Assembly: GCF_024171405.1 (NCBI RefSeq)
Contig: NZ_JALJZT010000002.1
Coordinates: 434,001 to 498,000 of the forward strand
Reading direction: 5' to 3'
Length of the DNA: 64,000 nt
DNA from: Qipengyuania citrea
GTDB taxonomy: Bacteria > Pseudomonadota > Alphaproteobacteria > Sphingomonadales > Sphingomonadaceae
The position numbers were made by a program, and so were the translations under genes. Each line of letters begins with the position of its first letter. The stretch's first letter is position 1. Under the pieces are notes generated by a model. It saw only the letters and a list, made by a program, of their open reading frames with translations, made no database searches and was not told the DNA's origin. Below, one piece after another: positions 40,387-48,615 of the stretch.

Positions 40387-40413
40387 CCCGGCGCTATAGA
40401 CCCCAGCGCCGGG
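40387..40413 (+). promoter_or_regulatory. Hairpin in the ilvB leader
   Basis: CCCGGCGCT (40387-40395) and AGCGCCGGG (40405-40413) are perfectly complementary around ATAGACCCC, followed by TCGATTTGTG. It could be the miaA terminator or a leader control element for ilvB, whose GGAGG (40448-40452) lies 34 bases on. The T run is weak. Confidence 0.5.
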
Positions 40414-40457
40414 TCGATTTGTGTCTTGCAAGCACCGGAAACGGGCCGGAGGTTAGT

Positions 40458-42209
40458 GTGAATACCGAGCGCAGCGGCGCTGCAATCCTGATCGAATGCC
40501 TCAAGCGGCAGGATGTCGAATTCGTTTTCGGCTATCCTGGCGGCGCGGTCCTGCCGATCTATGACGAGCTGTTCGCCGACGACGGCATCCGCCACATTCT
40601 GGTGCGGCACGAAGCCGGCGCTGCGCATGCCGCCGAAGGCTATGCCCGCTCGACCGGCAAGCCCGGCGTGGTGCTCGTCACCAGCGGACCGGGTGCGACC
40701 AATGCGGTCACGGGTATTGCCGATGCCTATATGGATTCGATCCCGCTGGTAGTGATCACCGGACAGGTCCCCACGGCGCTGATCGGAACCGACGCGTTCC
40801 AGGAGGCCGACACCGTCGGCCTAACGCGTCACTGCACCAAGCACAATTACCTCGTGAAGGACCCCGAGCGCCTACAGGCGACGATCGAGGAAGCCTTCCG
40901 CATCGCCACCACCGGCCGTCCCGGCCCGGTGGTGGTCGACATTCCCAAGGACGTCCAGATCGCGCTCGCCAATTGGGGCGAACAGGACGACACCCCGCTC
41001 CCCTCGCACCGCTATCAGCCGCGCATGGTTGGTGCGGCGGATGAGATCGCAGAAGCCATCGACATGCTTGCTGCCGCGGAACGTCCGGTGTTCTATACCG
41101 GTGGCGGCGTGATCAACGCCGGGCCGCATGCCAGCGCGATGCTGCGCCGCCTGCAGCATGCCACCGGCGCGCCCGTCACCAGCACTCTGATGGGCCTGGG
41201 TGCCTTTCCCGCCGATCATCCCGACTGGCTGGGCATGCTCGGCATGCACGGCACCTATGAAGCCAATATGGCGATGAACCGCGCCGACCTGATTGTCGCG
41301 ATCGGGGCGCGGTTCGACGACCGGGTGACCGGGCGGCTCGATGCCTTCGCGCCCGAAGCCAAGAAGATCCACATCGATATCGACCGTGCGAGCATCAACA
41401 AGATCGTCCCCGTCGATCTTGGCATCGTCGGCGATTGCGCGCATGTGCTCGAGCAGATGCTCGAAGCCTGGGGCGGCCGCAAGCCGCGCGACCTGTCCGA
41501 ATGGAACGCCCGCATCCTCGGCTGGAAGGCGCGCGACTGCCTCGCCTATCCCGAGCGCGGAAGTGAGCAGATCATGCCGCAGAAGAGCATCGAACGGTTG
41601 TTCGCGCTCACCCGCGACCACAACCCGATCATCACCACGGAGGTCGGCCAGCACCAGATGTGGGCGGCGCAATATTTCCGGTTCTTCGGCCCGAACAAGT
41701 GGCTCACCAGCGGCGGTCTGGGGACCATGGGTTATGGCCTGCCCGCCGCAATCGGTGCGCAATTGGGCAATCCGGGCAGTCTGGTGATCGACATCGCGGG
41801 CGAAGCCAGCATCCAGATGAACATCCAGGAACTAGGCACGGCGAGCCAGTACCGCCTGCCGGTCAAGGTGTTCATCCTCAACAATGAATATATGGGCATG
41901 GTCCGCCAGTGGCAGGAACTGACCTATGAGAGCCGCTATTCGAACAGCTACTCGGACAGCCTGCCCGATTTCGTGAAACTGGCCGAAGCATACGGCTGGA
42001 AGGGCATCCGGATCGAGGATGAAAGCCAGCTCGACGCCGGGATCGAAGCGATGCTCGCGCATGATGGCCCGGTGATGGTCGATTGCCAGGTGGCGAAGGA
42101 AGCGAACTGCTTCCCGATGATCCCGAGCGGCGCGGCGCATACCGAAATGCTGCTCTATGGCGACCAGGTGGGCGGCACGATGGACGACGAAGCGAAGGCA
42201 TTGGTGTGA
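40458..42209 (+). CDS. ilvB: Acetolactate synthase large subunit
   Basis: IvlB-type ALS forms acetolactate and acetohydroxybutyrate, the first common step to valine, leucine and isoleucine. The 583-residue thiamine-diphosphate enzyme shows [16 protein letters not shown], the catalytic Glu in [50 protein letters not shown]-type binding region, and the ThDP motif near [33 protein letters not shown] (GEA replaces the commoner GDG, with N..NN kept). The start GTG 40458 has GGAGG five bases upstream. The stop overlaps the next gene by one base. Confidence 0.97.
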   Translation: MNTERSGAAILIECLKRQDVEFVFGYPGGAVLPIYDELFADDGIRHILVRHEAGAAHAAEGYARSTGKPGVVLVTSGPGATNAVTGIADAYMDSIPLVVITGQVPTALIGTDAFQEADTVGLTRHCTKHNYLVKDPERLQATIEEAFRIATTGRPGPVVVDIPKDVQIALANWGEQDDTPLPSHRYQPRMVGAADEIAEAIDMLAAAERPVFYTGGGVINAGPHASAMLRRLQHATGAPVTSTLMGLGAFPADHPDWLGMLGMHGTYEANMAMNRADLIVAIGARFDDRVTGRLDAFAPEAKKIHIDIDRASINKIVPVDLGIVGDCAHVLEQMLEAWGGRKPRDLSEWNARILGWKARDCLAYPERGSEQIMPQKSIERLFALTRDHNPIITTEVGQHQMWAAQYFRFFGPNKWLTSGGLGTMGYGLPAAIGAQLGNPGSLVIDIAGEASIQMNIQELGTASQYRLPVKVFILNNEYMGMVRQWQELTYESRYSNSYSDSLPDFVKLAEAYGWKGIRIEDESQLDAGIEAMLAHDGPVMVDCQVAKEANCFPMIPSGAAHTEMLLYGDQVGGTMDDEAKALV

Positions 42210-42508
42210 TGGGCATGATGGCGAAAATTCCGCAGGGCTTCGAAACGCGCGCCGAGCGCCGCAGCTGGTATTCGCGTGCGGATGCAGAAAGCCTGCTCGA
42301 CTGGCTCGAAGACAATGGGCACCGGTTCGTAGGCATGGACGTGGCGCAGAAGCAGGACGACGGGAACTGGACGCTCTTGGCCGACCGGCTCGACCTGACG
42401 CGGCAGACCGAGAATTTCGAAGCGGTGCGCATGGGCCGCGTTTTCCTGGCCGAATATGATGGCGATGGCCGGATGTTCGAACCCGTATGGCAGGACCCCG
42501 CGCGATGA
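42209..42508 (+). CDS. Unknown small protein between ilvB and ilvN
   Basis: The 99-residue (or 96-97, if a later Met is used) soluble protein reads IPQGFETRAERRSWYSRADAESLLDWLEDNGHRFVGMDVAQKQDDGNWTLL and so on, rich in charged residues with a likely helix-strand-strand pattern. I do not recognise it. It overlaps ilvB by one base (TGATG) and ilvN by four (ATGA), so it is translated with the two acetolactate synthase subunits. A helper or regulator of the enzyme is conceivable but only by position. Base composition matches its neighbours. Confidence 0.8.
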   Translation: MGMMAKIPQGFETRAERRSWYSRADAESLLDWLEDNGHRFVGMDVAQKQDDGNWTLLADRLDLTRQTENFEAVRMGRVFLAEYDGDGRMFEPVWQDPAR

Positions 42509-43020
42509 AGATCACCCAGGAGGCGAACGAACGGCACGTCCTCAATGTCATCGTCGATAACGAACCGGGCATCCTCGCCAAGATCACCGGCATGTTCACC
42601 GCGCGCGGGTACAATATCGACAGCCTGACCGTGGCCGATATCTCGGAAGATCACGCGATCAGCCGGATCACCATCGTGACCCGCGGGCCCGAACCGGTGA
42701 TCGACCAGATCCGCGCGCAGCTTGAGCGGCTGGTGCCCGTCCACAAGGTCATCGACCTCACCGAAAGCGGTGAGCATGTCGAGCGCGAGCTGGCGCTGGT
42801 CAAGGTCGCCGGCAAGGGCGACGACCGGGTCGAGGCGCTGCGGATCGCGGAACTGTTCCGCGCCAATGTGGTCGATACCACGACCAGCAGTTTCGTGTTC
42901 GAACTGACCGGCTCGCCCGACAAGATCGACAGTTTCATCGTTCTGATGCGCGAGCTCGGCCTGGTCGAGGTCGGCCGCTCGGGGATCGTGGGAATGATGC
43001 GCGGGGCCCAGCCCGACTAA
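42505..43020 (+). CDS. ilvN: Acetolactate synthase regulatory subunit
   Basis: IlvN activates IlvB and gives valine feedback inhibition. The 171-residue product has an N-terminal ACT domain (HVLNVIVDNEPGILAKITGMFTARGYNIDSLTVA) and the C-terminal ALS_ss_C domain (ELALVKVAGKGDDRVEALRIAELFRANVVD; DSFIVLMRELGLVEVGRSGIVGM). The ATG at 42505 overlaps the previous stop. ilvC follows after 109 bases. Confidence 0.97.
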   Translation: MKITQEANERHVLNVIVDNEPGILAKITGMFTARGYNIDSLTVADISEDHAISRITIVTRGPEPVIDQIRAQLERLVPVHKVIDLTESGEHVERELALVKVAGKGDDRVEALRIAELFRANVVDTTTSSFVFELTGSPDKIDSFIVLMRELGLVEVGRSGIVGMMRGAQPD

Positions 43021-43048
43021 GCGAGACAATTTCATCGCTCCGGCATAA

Positions 43049-44164
<1,116 letters not shown>

Positions 44165-44172
44165 TCGTTACT

Positions 44173-44213
44173 GTCGGCATCCGTCGAGAGGGGACTCGCC
44201 GATGGATGCCGAC
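44173..44213 (+). promoter_or_regulatory. Hairpin enclosing the start site of the GFA-like gene
   Basis: GTCGGCATCC (44173-44182) pairs perfectly with GGATGCCGAC (44204-44213). The second arm covers the last base of the ATG (44202-44204) and the next codons, and the loop contains GAGAGGGG, the likely ribosome site. It may limit translation or serve as the ilvC terminator. Confidence 0.4.
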
Positions 44214-44801
44214 AACCGACTGAGCTTTGCCTGCGCCTGCGGGACGATCGCGGGGACGATCCACCGGGCGACCCCCGACCAGGGCGACCATGTCGTCTGC
44301 CATTGCACGGATTGCCAGGCCCTCCCGGCGTTTTTCGGGGCCACCGAGCGTATTCTCGATGAGGCGGGGGGCACCGCGCTCTACCAGTCGCGCTGCGCCC
44401 GGCTCGAATTCGCGCGCGGCAGCGAGCGGCTCGCCTGCCTGCACCTGACCGACAAGCCGACGCTGCGCTGGTATGCGATGTGTTGCGACACGCCGATGTT
44501 CAACACCTATGCCACCGGCCGGATCCCCTACGTCACCACCATTCTCGCCAATTGCGAAGTAGCGGAGCGCGAACGCCTCGGCCCGCCGCGCGGGCATCTG
44601 TTTCTCGAGGATGCACCGGGTTCGACAGAGGGGCTCAAGCCACTGTCGATGACCACGCTGATGCGGCATTTTCTGGTGCGGATGGTAAAGGATTACGTGT
44701 CGGGCGATCATCGCCGCAATCCGCTGTTCGATCCCAAGACCCTGCAACCAATCGCCACGCCGCGGCGGCTCACACCCGAACAGCGCCTCGCACTCTCGTA
44801 A
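44202..44801 (+). CDS. GFA/CENP-V-like zinc-binding protein
   Basis: The 199-residue product has Cys11 and Cys13 (FACACGT), Cys33, Cys35 and Cys38 (CHCTDCQALPAFFG), and Cys94-Cys95 (YAMCCDTPMF), the zinc-site pattern of the GFA/CENP-V fold; the longer C terminus fits the related DUF6151 group. No catalytic activity can be assigned: some relatives act on glutathione adducts. It lies 37 bases after ilvC with a hairpin over its start. The YceI gene follows after 78 bases. Confidence 0.75.
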   Translation: MDADNRLSFACACGTIAGTIHRATPDQGDHVVCHCTDCQALPAFFGATERILDEAGGTALYQSRCARLEFARGSERLACLHLTDKPTLRWYAMCCDTPMFNTYATGRIPYVTTILANCEVAERERLGPPRGHLFLEDAPGSTEGLKPLSMTTLMRHFLVRMVKDYVSGDHRRNPLFDPKTLQPIATPRRLTPEQRLALS

Positions 44802-44879
44802 CGTAGGCGCGCGTGCCGTGCGCGGGAACGGGTACTTGCCGACGATCATTCAGAACTAAGCATCAACAGGAGGCCGACC

Positions 44880-45524
44880 ATGAAGAAATCGATCCTTGCC
44901 CTCGCGCTTGCCGCAAGCGGCACGCTTGCCGTGACCGCAATCTCCGCACAGGAACAGCCGCAGGTGCCCGGCGCACCCGATGTCAGCCGCGTTCAGGCAG
45001 GCGACTATACGCTCGATGCTTCGCATACGCTGGTCAGCTGGCAGGTCGGTCATTTCGGCTTCAACGACTATTTCGGTCTGTTTGGCCAGATCGAAGGGAC
45101 GATGACGCTCGACCCGGCCAATATCGGGGCAACCGAGTTCGACATTACCGTGCCGATCACCAGCGTCTCGGTGCCCAGCGAAGGGCTGCGCGACCATCTG
45201 CTGCGACCCGGCAAGGATGGAGCGGCCCCCGACTTCTTCGGCCCCGAACCTGAAGCGGCGCGCTTCGTTTCCACCTCGGTCCGGCGCACGAGTGAGACGA
45301 CCGCGGTTGCGACCGGGCAGTTGACGATGAACGGCAATACCGGACCGGTCACGATGCTGGTGGAATTCTCCGGAGCCGGCGAAAATCCCATGAGCAAGGC
45401 GCAGACCGTCGGCTTCCACGCCCGCGCGCAGATCGACCGTACGGCGTGGGGCATCAGCTATGCCGCGCCGCTGGTCGATCCCATGGTCGACCTTGAAATC
45501 AGCGCCGCCTTCGAACGCGACTAA
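44880..45524 (+). CDS. YceI family periplasmic lipid-binding protein
   Basis: The 214-residue product has a signal peptide (SILALALAASGTLAVTAISA) and a YceI lipocalin-like barrel: GDYTLDASHTLVSWQVGHFGFNDYFGLFGQIEGTMTLDP, GLRDHLLRPGKDGAAPDFFGPEPEAARF, and a late GFHARAQIDRTAWGISYAAPLV. Family members bind isoprenoid chains or similar lipids in the periplasm. The start ATG 44880 has an AGGAGG about 6 bases upstream (in ACAGGAGGCCGACC). The start region is well separated from the previous gene. Confidence 0.95.
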   Translation: MKKSILALALAASGTLAVTAISAQEQPQVPGAPDVSRVQAGDYTLDASHTLVSWQVGHFGFNDYFGLFGQIEGTMTLDPANIGATEFDITVPITSVSVPSEGLRDHLLRPGKDGAAPDFFGPEPEAARFVSTSVRRTSETTAVATGQLTMNGNTGPVTMLVEFSGAGENPMSKAQTVGFHARAQIDRTAWGISYAAPLVDPMVDLEISAAFERD

Positions 45525-45567
45525 AGCACTCTCGACAACCGCGTGACGAGCGGCCACGGTCCGCCGC

Positions 45568-46716
45568 ATGCGCTTGTCAGACTGCCACAATATCGACGAT
45601 TTCCGCCGCCTTGCGCGGCGACGGCTGCCGTGGCCGGTGTTCGACTACATCGACGGTGCCGCCGATGACGAGATCACCAAGACGCGCAATACCAGCGCCT
45701 TCGACGAGGTCGACCTCGTCCCCGATGTGCTGGCGGGCGTCGGCGAGATCGACACCGGCTGCACGATCATGGGTCGCCGCAGCGCGCTACCGCTGATGCT
45801 CAGCCCGACCGCGCTGCAGCGGGCCTTCCACAAGGACGGCGAGCGGGCGGTCGCCAGGGCGGCGGCAAAGTTCGGCATCTGGTTCGGCATCTCCAGCCTC
45901 GCCACTCATTCGATCGAGGAAATCGCCGCGCTCACCAGCGGCCCGAAGCTGTTCCAGCTCTACGTTCACAAGGACAGGGGGCTGAATGCCTCGATGATCG
46001 AACGCTGCCGCGAAGCGCAATTCGACGCGCTGGCGCTGACGGTCGACACGATCGTGTCGGGCAAGCGCGAGCGGTGCCTGCGGTCGGGCTTTACCACCCC
46101 GCCCCGTTTCAGCGCTTCGTCCCTGTGGAGCTACGCCACGCGCCCGCGCTGGACGCTCGACTATGTGTTCGGGCCCAAATTCCGCCTGCCCAATCTCGAT
46201 GGGCATGTGCAGGAAGGCAGCGGGAAATCGGTAAGCATCCAGGACTATTTCAACACCATGCTCGATACGAACATGGATTGGGACACCGCCGCGCGTATCC
46301 GGCAGGACTGGGGCGGCACTTTCGCGCTGAAGGGCGTGATGAGCGCCGCCGACGCACGCCGCGCAGTCGAGATCGGCGCCGACGCGATCTGGATCTCCAA
46401 CCATGGCGGCAGGCAGCTTGATGGCAGCCGCGCCCCCTTCGACCAATTGCGCGAGATCGTCGATGCAGTGGGGGGCGAGATCGAGATCGTCCTCGATGGC
46501 GGAGTGCGGCGGGGCACGCATGCGCTCAAGGGCCTCGCGGCAGGCGCCACCGCCGCCTCGGGCGGCCGCCTCTACCTCTATGCGCTTGCCGCGGCGGGGC
46601 AGGAGGGCGTCGAACGCGCGATCGAAATCCTCAAGGAAGAGATCGAACGCGGCATGCGGTTGATGGGCGTGACGTCGATCGACCAGCTCACCGCCGATCG
46701 GCTGCGCTGGCGGTAA
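45568..46716 (+). CDS. FMN-dependent 2-hydroxy-acid dehydrogenase (LldD-like)
   Basis: The 382-residue product belongs to the L-lactate dehydrogenase/glycolate oxidase family: FDYIDGAADDEITKTRN at the N terminus, LMLSPTALQRAFHKDGERAVARAA, GIWFGISSLATHSIEEIA, LALTVDTIVSGKRERC, and the active-site SNHGGRQLDGSRAPFDQL followed by the FMN phosphate motif VLDGGVRRGTHALKGLAAGA. L-lactate is the likeliest substrate but mandelate or glycolate cannot be excluded. Confidence 0.92.
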   Translation: MRLSDCHNIDDFRRLARRRLPWPVFDYIDGAADDEITKTRNTSAFDEVDLVPDVLAGVGEIDTGCTIMGRRSALPLMLSPTALQRAFHKDGERAVARAAAKFGIWFGISSLATHSIEEIAALTSGPKLFQLYVHKDRGLNASMIERCREAQFDALALTVDTIVSGKRERCLRSGFTTPPRFSASSLWSYATRPRWTLDYVFGPKFRLPNLDGHVQEGSGKSVSIQDYFNTMLDTNMDWDTAARIRQDWGGTFALKGVMSAADARRAVEIGADAIWISNHGGRQLDGSRAPFDQLREIVDAVGGEIEIVLDGGVRRGTHALKGLAAGATAASGGRLYLYALAAAGQEGVERAIEILKEEIERGMRLMGVTSIDQLTADRLRWR

Positions 46717-46724
46717 GCGCCCAT

Positions 46725-46826
46725 CCAGTCATTGCGAGCGCAGCGAAGCAATCCAGTCCTTCGCTTGGCTGCCAGTCCCGCACCTTCTGGATTGCCGCGT
46801 CGCCTGCGGCTGCTCGCAATGACTGG
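46725..46826. repeat. REP-like long inverted repeat
   Basis: The ends CCAGTCATTGCGAGC (46725-46739) and its reverse complement GCTCGCAATGACTGG (46812-46826) are perfect 15-base arms; inner boxes GCAATCCAG (46748-46756) and CTGGATTGC (46787-46795) also match. GTCATTGCGAGC...AAGCAATCC is a widespread intergenic palindrome in many proteobacteria. It fills the gap between two convergent genes. Confidence 0.8.
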
Positions 46827-46835
46827 GTTCGGAGT

Positions 46836-47963
46836 TCAGGCCACCTTCGCGAAACAGGCGCGCAATTCCTGCACGAACAGCTCGGGCTGCTCCCATGCGG
46901 CGAAATGCCCGCCGCGCTCGACCTCGTTCCAATAAACCAGTTTGGTCAGCGTCCGCGCCGCCCATTCGCGCGGTGCGGGGAGGATTTCTCCGGGAAACGC
47001 GCTCGCGCCCGCGGGGATCGCGACGATGCCTTCGCCGAAACTGCCGAAGCTCTCCCAATACAGCCGCGCCGCCGACGCTCCCGTCGCGGGCAGCCAGTAG
47101 AGCATGATGTCGTCGATCACCTGGTCCATCGCCAGGACATCCCACGGCGAACCGTCGTTATCGGTCCAGAAATAGATTTTCTCGAGCATCCATGCCGCGA
47201 GGCCCACCGGCGAATCGACCAGCGCATAGCCGATCGTTTGCGGGCGCGTGCTTTGCTGCTTCGAATAGCCCGAATCCCACTGCTGATAGAATCCCAGCCG
47301 CTGGAGCGCCTTGAGCACTTTGGGATCCTTGCTCTCCATATCGTCGGAGCCGGGCCGACCGATCGGCATGTTGAGATGGATGCCGCGGCACCCGTCGGGC
47401 GCAAGTTGGCCGATGGCGGTGGTCACTGCCGCGCCCCAATCGCCCCCTTGCGCAACCCAGTGGCCGTAGCCGAGCCGCTGCATCAGTTCCGCCCAGGCGC
47501 GGGCAATACGCTCGACCCCCCAGCCCGTTTGCCTCGGCTTGCCCGAAAAACCGTACCCGGGCAGCGATGGCGCGACGACATGGAAGGCGGGCGCCGCCGG
47601 ATCCGAAGGCTCGACCAATTCGTCGATCACACCGAGGAATTCGACCACCGACCCCGGCCAGCCATGCGTGATAATCAGCGGCAGCGCATCCTCGCGCGAC
47701 GAGCGCTTGTGGAGGAAATGGATATCGAGCCCGTCGATCTCGGTGATAAACTGGCCGATGGAATTGAGGCGCGCTTCGCACCGCCGCCAGTCATATTCGA
47801 TCCGCCAATACGCGACCAGTTCCCTGAGCGCCGCCAGCCGCGTGCCCTGCGACCAGTCGTCGACCGGTTCTTCCTCGGGCCAGCGGGTCTGGTCGAGCCG
47901 GTCGGCCAGCGCCACCAGCTGGTCTTCGGGAATGGCGAGTTCGAACGGGCGGATCGCGGTCAT
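46836..47963 (-). CDS. Epoxide hydrolase family protein
   Basis: The 375-residue product has the N-terminal EHN segment (IRPFELAIPEDQLVALADRLDQTRWPEEEP) typical of microsomal-type epoxide hydrolases, then an alpha/beta hydrolase: oxyanion HGWPGSVVEFL, nucleophile Asp in AQGGDWGAAVTT, and a late His in VERGGHFAAWEQPE. No signal peptide. The substrate is unknown. It is coupled (ATGA overlap) to the preceding thioesterase gene and converges on the 2-hydroxyacid oxidase across the REP-like repeat. Confidence 0.92.
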   Translation of the reverse strand: MTAIRPFELAIPEDQLVALADRLDQTRWPEEEPVDDWSQGTRLAALRELVAYWRIEYDWRRCEARLNSIGQFITEIDGLDIHFLHKRSSREDALPLIITHGWPGSVVEFLGVIDELVEPSDPAAPAFHVVAPSLPGYGFSGKPRQTGWGVERIARAWAELMQRLGYGHWVAQGGDWGAAVTTAIGQLAPDGCRGIHLNMPIGRPGSDDMESKDPKVLKALQRLGFYQQWDSGYSKQQSTRPQTIGYALVDSPVGLAAWMLEKIYFWTDNDGSPWDVLAMDQVIDDIMLYWLPATGASAARLYWESFGSFGEGIVAIPAGASAFPGEILPAPREWAARTLTKLVYWNEVERGGHFAAWEQPELFVQELRACFAKVA

Positions 47964-48388
47964 GCCGGCTCGCCCGTCGCTTTCTTCGAAGCGGCCACCA
48001 CCCGGCTCATATCCGCGAGCAGGATCGTGCTCGTCGCTTTGGCGAGCACGTTACCTTCCGCATCCTTGAGATGGCCTTCGTAGAAGCTCGTGCGCTTGCC
48101 ATGCCGCTCGACCCATGCCTCGGCCACGACCAGCCCCGGCCTCGTCGGCGCAAAATAGCTGACCTTGAGTTCCAGCGTCATCGGTACGATGCCCGGGCCG
48201 TTCTTCGCCATCGCCGCATGCGCCATCGCCGCATCGATCCATCCACTGATGAAGCCGCCCTGCACCACGCCGCCCGAATGGCATTGCTCGCGCTTGGCCT
48301 CGTATTCGAGGCTCGCATGGCCCTCCGCGTCGGTCGATACGACCCGTATCAGTCCCAAAGTCTCGTTCAGCGAATGCCCCTCGGCCAT
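47960..48388 (-). CDS. PaaI-type hotdog thioesterase
   Basis: The 142-residue product is a single hotdog domain: EGHSLNETLGLIRVV, HSGGVVQGGFISGWIDAAMAHAAM with the PaaI-type HGG-like turn changed to HSGGVVQGG, LELKVSYFAPTRPGLVVAEAWVERHGKR and a closing LLADMSRV. It probably cleaves an acyl-CoA thioester. The ATG at 48388 was preferred over an upstream in-frame Met at 48433 because the conserved part begins there. It is divergent from leuA. Confidence 0.9.
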   Translation of the reverse strand: MAEGHSLNETLGLIRVVSTDAEGHASLEYEAKREQCHSGGVVQGGFISGWIDAAMAHAAMAKNGPGIVPMTLELKVSYFAPTRPGLVVAEAWVERHGKRTSFYEGHLKDAEGNVLAKATSTILLADMSRVVAASKKATGEPA

Positions 48389-48444
48389 GCTCTCTCCTGC
48401 GCAGCGTGAAATATAATTTCTCGCGATGCCCAAGACTGTTTTGC

Positions 48445-48473
48445 TTTACAACCCTGCCTGGCTTTCGCATAGC
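48445..48473 (+). promoter_or_regulatory. Candidate promoter of leuA
   Basis: TTTACA (48445-48450) and CATAGC (48468-48473) are 17 bases apart. The -35 is good and the -10 weak. Transcription would start close to the A of the leader-peptide ATG at 48481, suggesting leaderless translation of that peptide. Confidence 0.4.
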
Positions 48474-48480
48474 AATCGCC

Positions 48481-48531
48481 ATGCACATTGCACTCGGCCT
48501 GACCCTGCGACTTACCCGCCCTTGGGCGTGA
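48481..48531 (+). CDS. leuA leader peptide
   Basis: ATG CAC ATT GCA and so on encode a 16-residue peptide, MHIALGLTLRLTRPWA, ending in TGA 85 bases before leuA. Four of 16 codons are Leu (CTC, CTG, CTG, CTT) packed into seven residues, the mark of a leucine attenuator. No Shine-Dalgarno is visible before it; with the predicted promoter the message may be leaderless. The 3' part of the frame overlaps one arm of a 10-base stem. Confidence 0.7.
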   Translation: MHIALGLTLRLTRPWA

Positions 48532-48571
48532 TAGCTGGCGTATCTCTCCGGGTGCGCTAAGCGCCCAAGGG
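48519..48571 (+). promoter_or_regulatory. leuA attenuator stems
   Basis: CCCTTGGGCG (48519-48528, inside the leader frame) pairs perfectly with CGCCCAAGGG (48562-48571). A competing bulged hairpin joins GGGTGCGC (48550-48557) to GCGCCC (48561-48566). The two use the same downstream arm, so only one can form. Which one stops transcription is not clear: the T run after it is only CTTT. Confidence 0.6.
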
Positions 48572-48615
48572 ACCGACTTTCACCCAGCCAGTTACGCTAC
48601 AGCCGAGTACATCCC

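Noticed and set aside
40363-40461. A 32-codon frame ending at the ilvB start, with Leu and Ile codons, as an ilv leader peptide
   Set aside because: It has no ribosome site, no packed run of branched-chain codons, and the predicted ilvB promoter would start RNA downstream of its ATG.
46725-46826. Inverted repeat as an insertion sequence
   Set aside because: It is only 102 bases, has no transposase frame and no target-site duplication that I can see; a REP-like palindrome fits better.
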